From positions 310,001-374,000 of the forward strand of contig CAVQHY010000004.1 of NCBI GenBank assembly GCA_963712465.1: DNA of 64,000 nucleotides, given 5' to 3'. The position numbers were made by a program, and so were the translations under genes. Source of the DNA: CAVQHY01 sp963712465 (GTDB lineage Bacteria; Actinomycetota; Thermoleophilia; Gaiellales; Gaiellaceae). Below, in pieces: positions 26,938 to 36,303 of this stretch. Below the pieces are notes generated by a model, which ran no database searches, was not told where the DNA came from, and saw only the letters and a program-made list of their open reading frames with translations. How positions within the stretch are numbered: position 1 is the stretch's first letter; each line of letters starts with the position of its first letter.

Positions 26938-27695
26938 CGGACCCTCCGGGCGATCCGATTGGCGTAGAGGCGCGTGAGCGAGCCCGGCGCCAGGCCCTGC
27001 AGGGCGGCGACGGCCCTGTAGCCGCCGGGGACGAAGACCTCGGTCTGGTCACGCTCTACGGCTCGTACGATCGCGGCGGCCACGCGCTCCGGGGTCATCA
27101 CGAGCCTCTTCCTCCACCCGCCGCGGGCGGTGAGCCGATCCTGCGGAAACCCCGGGGTCTCCGTGAAGGCGGGGTTGACCGAGACCACCCGGATTCGGCG
27201 CGGCGCGAGCTCCGCGGCGACGCTGCGCGAGAACGCGAGCTGGGCGTGCTTGGCGGCCGTATACGGGCCGGCGGGGCCGAGCGACACCGTTCCCGCGACC
27301 GAGGCGACGTTGACGACGGTCGCAGGCGCGCCCGCCTCGAGCAGCGGGAGGAACGCGCGCAGGCACCAGACTCCGCCAAGGTAGTTGATCCGGGTGACCT
27401 CCTCGATCCACGCCTCGGAAGCGTCGAGGAAGCCGACTCGGGCGGGCACACCTGCATTGTTGACCAGCAGGTTGACGGCCGCGTGGCGCTCGCCGACGGC
27501 TGCTGCGGCCCTCGCGACGTCGTCGCGTTCGGCGACGTCGCAGACCTCAGCCTCGCCTCTGATCTCAGCGGCGACACGCTCGAGACGATCTCGTCCGCGC
27601 GCGAGCAACACGCAGTGCCAGCCTCGTGTGCTCAGCGTCCGCGCGAGCGCGGCGCCGATGCCGCTCGACCCTCCCGTTACGACCGCGACGCGAAT
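26934..27695 (-). CDS. Short-chain dehydrogenase/reductase with apparent ATT start
   Basis: 253 residues. Cofactor motif TGGSSGIG, NNAGV, and catalytic Ser-Tyr-Lys with YTAAK are intact, so it should be an active NAD(P)-dependent oxidoreductase. No ATG, GTG or TTG precedes the cofactor motif; the first downstream GTG would delete it. The only plausible initiators are the ATT at 27695 or a non-standard codon, overlapping the end of the HDAC-like gene by 19 nt. It sits between the HDAC-like and FIST genes and overlaps both. Confidence 0.85.
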   Translation of the reverse strand: MRVAVVTGGSSGIGAALARTLSTRGWHCVLLARGRDRLERVAAEIRGEAEVCDVAERDDVARAAAAVGERHAAVNLLVNNAGVPARVGFLDASEAWIEEVTRINYLGGVWCLRAFLPLLEAGAPATVVNVASVAGTVSLGPAGPYTAAKHAQLAFSRSVAAELAPRRIRVVSVNPAFTETPGFPQDRLTARGGWRKRLVMTPERVAAAIVRAVERDQTEVFVPGGYRAVAALQGLAPGSLTRLYANRIARRVR

Positions 27696-28564
27696 ACGCG
27701 CAGGGTACTCAGGTTGATCTCGACGGTGTCCTCGATCGGCTCGGCGTAGCCGCCGGCAAGCGTCACGCAGGCGGGAACGCCGGCGACGGCGAGCGCGTCC
27801 CGTACGAGGGCGTCGCGGGCGGCGAGCCCCGCCTGCGTGAGCGCCAGCCGCCCGAGTCGATCGCCGGCGAAGGGATCGGCGCCGGCGACGTAGAAGCAGA
27901 GCTCGGGTCGTGACCGCTCGAGCGCCTCCGGGAGCAGCCGCCCGACGACTGCGAGGTAGGCGTCGTCGCCTGCGCCGTCCGGGAGGTCGGCCTCCAGGTC
28001 GCCCGGGATGCGCCGGAACGGGTAGTTGCGAAAGCCGTTGACCGACATCGTGAACGCATCCCGATCGTCGGCAAAGGATGCGTGCGTCCCGTCGCCCTGG
28101 TGGACGTCGAGATCGATCACGAGCACCCGTCCCAGGCGCGCCTCGGCGCGCAGGAGCCGCGTTGCCACGACGACGTCGTTGAACAGACAGAAGCCGCGGC
28201 CTCCGTCGGGGAAGGCGTGATGCGTGCCGCCGCCGAGGTTCGCGGCGGCGCCGTCCTCGAGCGCGGCACCGGCCGCCTGGATCGTGGCGCCGACGGAGCG
28301 CCGGCCGCGCTCGACCAGCTCCGGCGACCACGGCAGCCCGAGCGCGAGCGTCTCGCGCCTCGACAGCTCTCCGGCCTCGACGCGGTCGAGGTAGTCGCCC
28401 TCGTGTGCAAGGACGAGCTCCCGGCGGGTCGCCGCGCGCGCATCGTGTACGACCAGCCCGGCGATCGCCTCCGCGCCCCGCCGCACGAGCCGGTACTTGG
28501 CGAGCGGGAAGCGATGACCTTCCGGGAGGGGGTACGTGAAGACGTCGTGGGCGAAGCACCTCAT
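27677..28564 (-). CDS. Histone-deacetylase-superfamily amidohydrolase
   Basis: 295 residues. GGTHHAFPDGGRGFCLFND (catalytic His pair), VIDLDVHQGDGTH (zinc ligands Asp and His) and GADPFAGDRLGRL (third zinc ligand Asp) identify the arginase/deacetylase fold. GGYAEP near the end holds the catalytic loop. Bacterial members deacetylate acetoin-related, polyamine or protein substrates; the substrate here is unknown. It is the first gene of the HDAC-SDR-FIST operon. Confidence 0.93.
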   Translation of the reverse strand: MRCFAHDVFTYPLPEGHRFPLAKYRLVRRGAEAIAGLVVHDARAATRRELVLAHEGDYLDRVEAGELSRRETLALGLPWSPELVERGRRSVGATIQAAGAALEDGAAANLGGGTHHAFPDGGRGFCLFNDVVVATRLLRAEARLGRVLVIDLDVHQGDGTHASFADDRDAFTMSVNGFRNYPFRRIPGDLEADLPDGAGDDAYLAVVGRLLPEALERSRPELCFYVAGADPFAGDRLGRLALTQAGLAARDALVRDALAVAGVPACVTLAGGYAEPIEDTVEINLSTLRVFASRS

Positions 28565-28583
28565 CCCCGCTGCGCTGGCGGCG

Positions 28584-31500
28584 CTACCGACAGACGCGAA
28601 CGGTCCGCACGGCGCGAGTCTCGCGCCCGGAGGCGTCGACGGCGAGGGCCGAGAGGGTGTGTTTCCCTCGCTCGACGCCGCCCAGCTTCCAGGGCACCCC
28701 CCAGATCCCGGCCTCTCCCTTGCGGTCGACGCCGACCTTCCTGTCGCCGTCGAAGAAGCGCACCTGCGAGATCCGCTTCGGCCCGCCGGCGGTCACGAGG
28801 AGTCTCCCGGCGGCGCAGCCCCGGCTTGCGGGGCTCAGCCAGCTCACGACCGTCTCGCCCGAAACGACCTCGAGCCTGGTCTGCGCGAAGGCCGTGTTCG
28901 GGAAGAGATCGACCCCGACCGTCTGGATGTTCTTCGACTCCTGGAAGTCGCTGCCGACGAGGGTGATCAGCCTCTTTCCGGGGGCGAGCCTGGGAACCTC
29001 CAGCGGGAGCGGGAAGAGTGCGAGGCCTTCGATCGGGTCGTAGAAGGCGGCGCCGACGAACGTGCCGCGGTAGACGATCCCGAGGGTGAGCGGGTCGACC
29101 CCCGACCCGGAATCGACGAAGCGAGCTGCGAGGAGCGGTCGCCCGGCCGGCACGCGGCGCGTCTCGAGCCGCACGGCCGGCGGCGAGAGATCGTCGACCC
29201 AGGCCCGGATCACGTACCTCCCCGCGTAGCTTCGGCCGGTGAACTCGTCCCGGCCGGAGTCGACCGACACCCAGTAGCGCCCCACCCGCGGGAACTCCGC
29301 TCCAGCGGCGCCGTTTCGGAACGTGTAGCCGTCTGTGAACCCGTTGACGTTCACCGGCGTCCCCGCAAGTCCCTGAACCTCGCTTTCGTCCTGAGCGCCG
29401 AGCACGAACGGGTCGATCAGGGCGCCGGGCGACTGTGCCTCGACGGCGACGCCGAAGTTGATCGCCGGTGCGTCGAGTGAGATGACGTAGAGGCCCTCGG
29501 CGCCGTCCTCGTTCATCGGGTCGGCGATGCCGTAGTCGGGCGGCGGCCCGAAGGGGCTCCCGGGGAAGCGATAGAGGGACGCGTGCGACTCGCCGCGCTT
29601 GGTTGTCCCGGACTGGAAGAGGCGCAGCGGGCGGGCCCGGTCGAGCGCGAGGCCTGGTTTCGTAACCAGCGCGAGGTACGGGACACGGCGCTCGACGCCG
29701 TCATGCGAGAGGACGACGAAGCCGGAGCTCTCGCCCGGGGTCGCGTCCGGGTTGGCGCTCACGGTCACGCGGAAGAATCCCGGCGCCGTCACCGCCGCGG
29801 GCACGCTGACCTCGGCTCCGGGCGTCGAGCGCTGCGGGCGCACCTGGATCGCCCACTCGCCGGCGCCGCCGCCCGCATCGTCGATCGCGACGACGAGGCT
29901 CCTCGACACGGCTCCGTCCGTCACGTTCAGGTCGCCGAACGACAGCGACGTGGGCGAGGTGAAGATCATCGGGTCGTCGGCGTGGACGAGGTCGACCAGG
30001 CCACCGCCGGCGAGCGTGACCGGAGCCTCCGCAGTCCGGGCCGTGTTTGCCCACGCGGGCCCGGCCGTCGCCGTCAGCGCGGACTTGATCTGCGTCGGCG
30101 TCCAGCCCGGATGGCGCTGGACGAGGATCGCCGCAGCCCCGGCGACGTGCGGGGTCGCCATGCTCGTCCCGTCGAAGACGGCGAACGGAGAGTCGGTCAG
30201 GCTCGGGTTCGTCGAGGAGAGAATTGCGCCGCCGGGCGCGGCAAGGTCAGGCTTGAGCATGTGGCCGAACGCGGTCGGGCCCGCGGACGAGAAGCTCGTC
30301 ACGACCCCGCCGCGGCCGGTGACGAACTCGAGTGGCGTCCGCCCGACGAGCACCGGCGCTCGACCACTGCGGCCCGCGAGATAGGCGCGGAGGCTCGCCC
30401 CATCGAGGTCGGCGATCATCATCCCGGGGAAGCCGAGATCGACGGGCGCCCCGTTCGCCTCCCCCGAGCGGTTGTCGACGATGACCAGCCCCGCCGCCCC
30501 CGCCTTCTTCGCCCGCTCCGCCTTCGAGTCGAAGGTGCAGAGCCCGCGAGAGACGAGCAGGATCACTCCCTCGAGCGAGTCGTCTTCGAGCGTGCTCTTC
30601 GCTGCGTTCGGGTCGCCGCCGGGCGCGCAGAGGTGCGGCTCGACCGAAACGCCGTCGGTTCCCGTCAACGCTGCGACGTCGACGAGCTCGTGCGGCTTCG
30701 CCGCCCAGCTCGCGGGCGGGAGGATGCCGCCAACCGGGGCGTAGGGAAGCTCCCGAAACCCTTCGACGACCAGCGAGGGAGCGAACACGTGGCTGTCGGA
30801 CACCGCCGCGACCGAGATCGACTCCGGGCTGGTTCCGGGCGAGCCGACTGTGCCAGAGCCGAAGGTGTCGGCGTCGTTTCCGGCCGCGATCACGGGGACG
30901 ACGCCCGCCGCTGAGACGTTGGCCACAGCCTCGACCAGGGCGTCGTTGACCGGGTCGGTCTCGGGACCGCCGAGAGAGAGGTTGACGACGTCCATTCCGT
31001 CCCCGACTGCCGCCTCGAGCGCAGCCACGATCTCGGGCGTGTTCGCGACGTCCCCGAACGGGGTCGGCAGGTTGATCACCCGGTAGTTTCCAATCCAGGC
31101 GCGGGGGGCGACGCCAGAGAGGCCGGCAATCTCGGGATGGTCGGCGCCCTTCGGCGCGGTCGTGCCTGCGTTGCCGGCGGCGATTCCGGCCACGTGCGTG
31201 CCGTGGAAGCTCGTGTCGGGGTCATATGCGAGCGCCGACGACTTCGGCGTCCCGGGCGCGCGGAATGACCTCGCGACGATCACCTTGGCCGTCGTGAACC
31301 GCCGCTGGCCACGAGGGAACCCGTCCGGGTACGAGTAGCCGGCCGGAGCGAAGAACGGGTTGGCGGCGTCGACGCCGTCGTCGATCACCCCGATCTTGAT
31401 GCCGTCTCCGAGCGCGCCCGTGAGCCCTTCGATCGCGGTCGCACCGATCAGCCCGGGGCTGCGGTTGAGCCGCAGCGTGTAGCGCAGGCTCGGATAGACG

Positions 31501-31943
31501 CGCGTCACCGCGGCGAGCGAGCGAAGCCGCGCGAGCGAGCGGGCCGGCAACTCGACGGTGAGCGCGTTCAGGACGACACGAAAGCGACGACCGACGGTCG
31601 CCGAGGGGATTGCACGGCGGATCGCGGCAGCGGCAGCAGCCTGCTCGGCCTCGAGCGCGGCGACATAGGTGCGCGACGCGGGGCTTCGCACGTCGAGACG
31701 TCCGGGCGAGCCCGTGGCCAGCGAGCGCGCCCGCCAGGCCGCGAGCGGCGCGCTTCGGAGGCGGACGACCGCCCGCATGCGGCGATCTGTGTGGCTCGCC
31801 GGCACGGCGATCTCGCCTGCAGGGTGCACGCGGGGCAGCTGCGCCTCGCCGAAGTCCCGCTGGACCGGCTCGAGGGCGGCAACGGCCTGAGCCACGAAGG
31901 CGAGCGCCGCGAGAACGCCGAAGAGGATGAGCGCGCGGCGCAC
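28584..31943 (-). CDS. Secreted subtilisin-like (S8) serine protease
   Basis: 1119 residues. Signal peptide, an inhibitor-I9-like propeptide (about 55-140), then the catalytic domain with Asp in IGVIDDGVDAANP, His in FHGTHVAGIAAGNAG and Ser in DGTSMATPHVAGAAAI. A protease-associated (PA) domain is inserted before the Ser region. The C-terminal about 450 residues are beta-rich, Fn3/Ig-like domains of a surface or extracellular subtilase. GTG start; TACTCT lies 7 nt upstream. Confidence 0.92.
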   Translation of the reverse strand: MRRALILFGVLAALAFVAQAVAALEPVQRDFGEAQLPRVHPAGEIAVPASHTDRRMRAVVRLRSAPLAAWRARSLATGSPGRLDVRSPASRTYVAALEAEQAAAAAAIRRAIPSATVGRRFRVVLNALTVELPARSLARLRSLAAVTRVYPSLRYTLRLNRSPGLIGATAIEGLTGALGDGIKIGVIDDGVDAANPFFAPAGYSYPDGFPRGQRRFTTAKVIVARSFRAPGTPKSSALAYDPDTSFHGTHVAGIAAGNAGTTAPKGADHPEIAGLSGVAPRAWIGNYRVINLPTPFGDVANTPEIVAALEAAVGDGMDVVNLSLGGPETDPVNDALVEAVANVSAAGVVPVIAAGNDADTFGSGTVGSPGTSPESISVAAVSDSHVFAPSLVVEGFRELPYAPVGGILPPASWAAKPHELVDVAALTGTDGVSVEPHLCAPGGDPNAAKSTLEDDSLEGVILLVSRGLCTFDSKAERAKKAGAAGLVIVDNRSGEANGAPVDLGFPGMMIADLDGASLRAYLAGRSGRAPVLVGRTPLEFVTGRGGVVTSFSSAGPTAFGHMLKPDLAAPGGAILSSTNPSLTDSPFAVFDGTSMATPHVAGAAAILVQRHPGWTPTQIKSALTATAGPAWANTARTAEAPVTLAGGGLVDLVHADDPMIFTSPTSLSFGDLNVTDGAVSRSLVVAIDDAGGGAGEWAIQVRPQRSTPGAEVSVPAAVTAPGFFRVTVSANPDATPGESSGFVVLSHDGVERRVPYLALVTKPGLALDRARPLRLFQSGTTKRGESHASLYRFPGSPFGPPPDYGIADPMNEDGAEGLYVISLDAPAINFGVAVEAQSPGALIDPFVLGAQDESEVQGLAGTPVNVNGFTDGYTFRNGAAGAEFPRVGRYWVSVDSGRDEFTGRSYAGRYVIRAWVDDLSPPAVRLETRRVPAGRPLLAARFVDSGSGVDPLTLGIVYRGTFVGAAFYDPIEGLALFPLPLEVPRLAPGKRLITLVGSDFQESKNIQTVGVDLFPNTAFAQTRLEVVSGETVVSWLSPASRGCAAGRLLVTAGGPKRISQVRFFDGDRKVGVDRKGEAGIWGVPWKLGGVERGKHTLSALAVDASGRETRAVRTVRVCR

Positions 31944-31972
31944 TCCCAGGAGAGTAAATACACTCCGGGGCC
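31944..31972. promoter_or_regulatory. Back-to-back leaderless promoters of the subtilase and fabI
   Basis: Minus strand TACTCT at 31956-31951, 7 nt before the subtilase GTG. Plus strand TACACT at 31959-31964, 8 nt before the fabI ATG. Two A residues separate them. Confidence 0.5.
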
Positions 31973-32752
31973 ATGTCGAACCCCTTCGAGGGCAAGCGTG
32001 GCCTCGTCCTCGGTGTCGCCAACCGCCGCTCGATCGCCTGGGCGATCGCGCGGAAGCTCGCAGACGGAGGCGCGACGCTCGCGTTCACGTACCAGGGCGA
32101 GCGGATCGAGGAGACGGTTCGCGGCCTGGCCGCGGACGTCTCCAGCCCGCTCGTCACGGCCTGCGACGTCCGCGACGACGCCGACGTCGAGCGCGTCTTC
32201 GGCGAGGTCGCGGAGACCTTCGACGGCGAGCTCGACCTGCTGGTGCATTCGGTTGCCTTCGCCGACACGCGTGACCTCGAAGGCCGCTTCGTGGACACGC
32301 CGCGCGATCGCTTCTGGCTCGCGCTCGACGTGAGCGCCTACTCGCTCGTCGCCTGCGCCCGGGCCGCGGAGCCCCTGATGGAAAGCGCCGGTGGCGGCTC
32401 GATCCTGACGATGACGTATCTCGGCGGCGAGCGGGCCGTGCCGCATTACAACGTGATGGGGGTCGCCAAGGCGGCGCTCGACGCGTCGGTGCGCTACCTC
32501 GCCTGGGACCTCGGTGCGAAGTCGATCCGGATCAACGCGGTGTCGGCCGGCCCGGTGCGAACGCTCGCCGCGCGCTCGATCGCGGGCTTCCCGACGATGG
32601 AGGCGATCGTCGAGGAGAAGTCGCCGCTGCACCGCGCGATCGACGCCGACGACGTGGGCGCCGCGGCTGCGTATCTGCTCTCCGACGCAGCCCGGAACGT
32701 GACCGGAACAACCCTCTACGTCGACTCCGGCTACCACGCGATGGGCATGTAG
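31973..32752 (+). CDS. fabI: Enoyl-[acyl-carrier-protein] reductase (NADH)
   Basis: 259 residues. GLVLGVANRRSIAWAIA is the FabI-specific variant of the SDR cofactor motif, and YLGGERAVPHYNVMGVAKAAL holds the catalytic Tyr-x6-Lys pattern. VDSGYHAMGM is the usual C-terminal end. It performs the last reduction of the fatty-acid elongation cycle. fabF lies 31 kb away at the right edge. Confidence 0.95.
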   Translation: MSNPFEGKRGLVLGVANRRSIAWAIARKLADGGATLAFTYQGERIEETVRGLAADVSSPLVTACDVRDDADVERVFGEVAETFDGELDLLVHSVAFADTRDLEGRFVDTPRDRFWLALDVSAYSLVACARAAEPLMESAGGGSILTMTYLGGERAVPHYNVMGVAKAALDASVRYLAWDLGAKSIRINAVSAGPVRTLAARSIAGFPTMEAIVEEKSPLHRAIDADDVGAAAAYLLSDAARNVTGTTLYVDSGYHAMGM

Positions 32753-32908
32753 AGCAGGGGTCGCTCCGATCCGTTCGGCTTGAACGTCGAGGGACTGTCG
32801 AGCGGCTGGCGACCCTCGACCGGCGGCCCCGGTTGCCGACCTGGTCGAACGTCTGCGAGATGCACTGCTCGGCGACGGCTCACAGGTTCTTCACGGGCAG
32901 GCGCAAGA

Positions 32909-34300
32909 ATGTCTCCTCTGGCAAAGAACTGGTGTCTCGGGTTGATCCTCGCGCTCGTCGCGGTTGCGGGCACGGCGGTGGCCGCGCGCACCCCGGCGGA
33001 CTCGGGGAAGGTCACGCCTCTTCGCTACGAGCTGAAAGAGATCGGCCGGTTCGTCGCGCCCACTCACGTCACCGCACCGCCCGGCGACACGCGTCGTCTG
33101 TTCGTCGTCGAGAAGGCGGGCAGGATCCGGGTCGTGCTCGACGGCAGGGTGCTCGCCCGGCCGTTCCTCGACCTCACGGCGCTCGTGAAGTCGGACGGGG
33201 GCGAGCAGGGGCTGCTCTCGCTCGCGTTCGCTCCCGACTACGCGACGAGCGGCAACTTCTACGTCTACTACGTCGACCGCGACGAGAACGCGCGCGTCGT
33301 CGAGTACCGGCGATCCGCTGCCAGCGCGAACCGTGCCGATCCGGCCACCCGTCGCGAGGTGCTTCTCGTTCCCGGATTCGGCGAGCACTACGGAGGCCTG
33401 CTCCTCTTCGGTCCCGACGGCGTGCTTCACCTCGGGGTCGGCGACGGAGGGCTCGAGCAGAATCGCGACCCGCTGCGCGCCCAGCGCGACGGGGAGTTGC
33501 ACGGGAAGATCCTCAGCGTCGATCCGACGACCGGCGCGACCGAGGCCTGGGTGAAGGGCCTGCGCAACCCGTGGCGCTACTGGGTCGACGCGACGACACA
33601 GGACCTGTGGGTCGGCGACGTGGGCGAGTACGTGCGCGAGTCGATCGACTACGTGCCCGGGCCGAACGTCGCCGGGGCGAATCTCGGCTGGCCGTGCTTC
33701 GAGGGCGCGCTGGCGAGACCGGAGTATCCCCCCGAGCTGTGTCCGGGCGCGCGTGCGCCGCTGCTCGACTACGCGCGCGAGGGGGGCAACTGCGCGGTCA
33801 TCGCCGGCGTCGTCGTCAGGGACTCACGCCTACCGGCGCTCACCGGCCGCTTCCTCTACGCAGACCTCTGCCTCGGCGAGGTGATCGCCGTGGCTCCCCG
33901 GGGCGACGAGCTGGCATCTGCGCGCTCCCTTCGCCTCTACCGGCCGGGCATCACGTCGTTCGGCCAGGACGCGCGGGGGCGCGTCTACCTCACGACGATC
34001 TCCGGGCCGGTGTACCGGCTCGATCCCCGCGGGAGCCGCGGTGCGGCGACGGGTGCGCGGCGACCGTCCTCCGGGCGCGAGCTCTACCTGGCGGCGGGCT
34101 GCGGGACGTGCCATAGCCTCACCGCTGCGCAGACCGCGGGTACCTACGGCCCGAACCTCGACGATGCGAGCCCCTCGCGGGCGCTCGTGATCGAGCGCGT
34201 CACCTGGGGCAAGGGGGCGATGCCTTCCTTCAAGGGGCGGCTCACGGCCCCGGAGATCGAGCGGCTCGCCGACTTCGTCTCGAGCCGAGCGGGCCGCTAG
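32909..34300 (+). CDS. PQQ-type sugar dehydrogenase fused to cytochrome c
   Basis: 463 residues. A signal segment (18-30) precedes a glucose/sorbosone dehydrogenase beta-propeller (THVTAPPGDTRRLFVVEKAG, GEQGLLSLAFAPDY, WVKGLRNPWRYWVD, WPCFEG). The C-terminal about 90 residues contain CGTCHSL, a c-type haem site (CxxCH), with GKGAMPSFKG supplying the Met ligand. An extracytoplasmic dehydrogenase that passes electrons to its own haem is inferred. ATG 32909 is chosen because the frame upstream lacks a signal and is Arg/Ser-rich. Confidence 0.85.
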   Translation: MSPLAKNWCLGLILALVAVAGTAVAARTPADSGKVTPLRYELKEIGRFVAPTHVTAPPGDTRRLFVVEKAGRIRVVLDGRVLARPFLDLTALVKSDGGEQGLLSLAFAPDYATSGNFYVYYVDRDENARVVEYRRSAASANRADPATRREVLLVPGFGEHYGGLLLFGPDGVLHLGVGDGGLEQNRDPLRAQRDGELHGKILSVDPTTGATEAWVKGLRNPWRYWVDATTQDLWVGDVGEYVRESIDYVPGPNVAGANLGWPCFEGALARPEYPPELCPGARAPLLDYAREGGNCAVIAGVVVRDSRLPALTGRFLYADLCLGEVIAVAPRGDELASARSLRLYRPGITSFGQDARGRVYLTTISGPVYRLDPRGSRGAATGARRPSSGRELYLAAGCGTCHSLTAAQTAGTYGPNLDDASPSRALVIERVTWGKGAMPSFKGRLTAPEIERLADFVSSRAGR

Positions 34301-36303
34301 CCGAGGTGGATCCGCGCGATCGTGAGCCCCTGCGGCGGATTGGTCAGGAACATGCGCGGGATGTCGAGGACGAGCGAGTGCCAGCGCTCCCCCGACAGGT
34401 CGAACGCGACGGTTTCACGGCGGGCCACGGTGACCGTCCGAATGATCCGGCCGTCCGCCCAGATGGACGCCCTGGTCGAGCCGGGCGCCGCCAGCTCGAG
34501 CTCGACCCGGTGGGCCCCATACAGCCAGAGCGGTCCCTCGCGCTCGACCATCGTCCAGCCGCGCCAGCCCTCGCAGAACTCGAGCTTCTCGTGCTCCGGC
34601 TCGGCCACGGGCGGCGGAGCGAGCCCGCCGAGTCGGCGCTCGAACAGCGTCACCCGCCCATCGGTCGCGGTCGCGCGGTAGCCACGGGCCTCGAGCGCGC
34701 GCCAGGCGAACCACGCGCCCGGGAGGTGGGCCTGCTCGTACAGCCCGGCGTGGAAGAGCACCGGGCCGACGCCCAGGCCCCGAAGCTCGGCCTCGTCGCC
34801 CGGGAGCCAGATCCCGCAGTTGAGGCGGTTGTAGTGAAAGAAGTAGTCGAACGCGGGCGCGGGGGCGAGCGTCGAGTAGCCGCCCGGGCGCTGACGCGCC
34901 GCCTGCGCGACGTAGTAGAGGTAGGTGCTGCCGAAATGGATCCCCGGCTCGATGATCGGGAGCTCGAGCGTCCTTCCGCCGGGTGGAAGCGATGCGTAGG
35001 CGGCGTTCTCCGGGTCGGCCTCGCTCGCGCGCAGCGGCTGAACTGCGAGGTCGGCACAGACGAGGAGCGCGAGGAGAGCGGCGACGGCAGCCGCCAGACG
35101 GGGACCGACGGCGCGAAGGATCCAGGCGACGCCGAACGCGGCGAGCCCGGCGAGTGCGAGGCTCGCCACCGGCAAGAGCCGCTCGGGGACGCGCGGGAAG
35201 CGAAACGGGGGCAACGCGTTCCACAGCGGCTCGTAGAGCGGCACGTTCGTCCCCAGCGCGAGCAGCACCGGAATCAGCACGGCCATGGCCAGCAGCGCGC
35301 CGAGCAGCCAGTGCCGCCGGCGGACGAGGAAGACGAGGCCTGCGACTGCCAGCAGCGGCACGAGCCAGCCCGAGTAGACGAACCGCTCGCCGGCGAAGAC
35401 GTCCGCGGTCCCGTCGGCGAAGCGGTCGAGAAGGTCGCCCCACGACGCCTGGAAGAGCTCGACCTCGGCGAGCGAGCGTCCACCGGCCTCGATCGAGCCG
35501 GCGATCACCGTGTAGCGGATCGCGAGCCCCACGCCGACCGCCGCGACCGCGCCGGCGAGCGTCCACGCGAACGCGGTTCTCGAGAAGCGGACTGCCGCGT
35601 ACGCGAGCACGAACGGGACCGCGGCGAGCGCCAGATGCACCTGGCCCGAGAGCGGCACGGACACGAGCGCCGCTGCTCCCAGCGCGCCCCACAGCTGCGC
35701 CGACCGCCGGGACTCCGCTGCCCGGGAGCGCTCGATCGCAAACAGGCAGAGCGGCAACAGGACCGCGATCCAGCCGAGTAGGTGACCGCCGCTCTGGAGG
35801 ATCCGGTACGGGGCGATCGCGAACGCGAGCCCACCGACGGCGGCAGCGGCCCCGCCCGCGTCGAGCGCGCGCAACCAGCCGTACGTGAGCAGACCGGCGG
35901 CGACGATCCCAGCGAGCAGAAGGGCGTTCCACGCGACGACGGGGCCGAAGAGAGCATCGAGCGGCCAGAAGGGGACGCCCCAGGGCCAGCCGCCGAGTGC
36001 GACCTGCGGATTGACGAGCGGCTGGAAGCTGTAGGGATCGCGCCAGGGCGCCGCACCGTGCTCGAGCTGGTGGCCGAGGAGCCAGAAGCGGTAGACGCTC
36101 TGCAGGTGGTCGCCGGCGGCTGCCTCGCCGTAGCCCGGCGCTCCGTCCGCGATGAACGCGGACGGAAACGACCTCACCGCCGGCCAGGTCGCGAGGACGG
36201 CGGCCGCAGCGTAGAAGAAGGTCAGGCCGGAGTAGCGGAGAGCGCGCGAGCGGCTGCGAGCAGCTCGCCGAAATCCGGCACCTCGTTCTCTCCGTAGCTC
36301 CAC
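34297..36303 (-). CDS. Polytopic membrane protein, putative GT-C-like glycosyltransferase
   Basis: 668 residues with about eleven hydrophobic helices and a C-terminal soluble beta-rich part. DHLQSVYRFWLLGHQLEHG and the proline-tryptophan stretch after it (APWRDPYSFQPLVNPQ) resemble membrane glycosyltransferase or YfhO-like proteins. The function is not established. The upstream start is ambiguous: the GTG at 36303 overlaps the selenoprotein gene by 82 nt; the first hydrophobic helix only begins near 36220. Confidence 0.6.
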   Translation of the reverse strand: MELRRERGAGFRRAARSRSRALRYSGLTFFYAAAAVLATWPAVRSFPSAFIADGAPGYGEAAAGDHLQSVYRFWLLGHQLEHGAAPWRDPYSFQPLVNPQVALGGWPWGVPFWPLDALFGPVVAWNALLLAGIVAAGLLTYGWLRALDAGGAAAAVGGLAFAIAPYRILQSGGHLLGWIAVLLPLCLFAIERSRAAESRRSAQLWGALGAAALVSVPLSGQVHLALAAVPFVLAYAAVRFSRTAFAWTLAGAVAAVGVGLAIRYTVIAGSIEAGGRSLAEVELFQASWGDLLDRFADGTADVFAGERFVYSGWLVPLLAVAGLVFLVRRRHWLLGALLAMAVLIPVLLALGTNVPLYEPLWNALPPFRFPRVPERLLPVASLALAGLAAFGVAWILRAVGPRLAAAVAALLALLVCADLAVQPLRASEADPENAAYASLPPGGRTLELPIIEPGIHFGSTYLYYVAQAARQRPGGYSTLAPAPAFDYFFHYNRLNCGIWLPGDEAELRGLGVGPVLFHAGLYEQAHLPGAWFAWRALEARGYRATATDGRVTLFERRLGGLAPPPVAEPEHEKLEFCEGWRGWTMVEREGPLWLYGAHRVELELAAPGSTRASIWADGRIIRTVTVARRETVAFDLSGERWHSLVLDIPRMFLTNPPQGLTIARIHLG

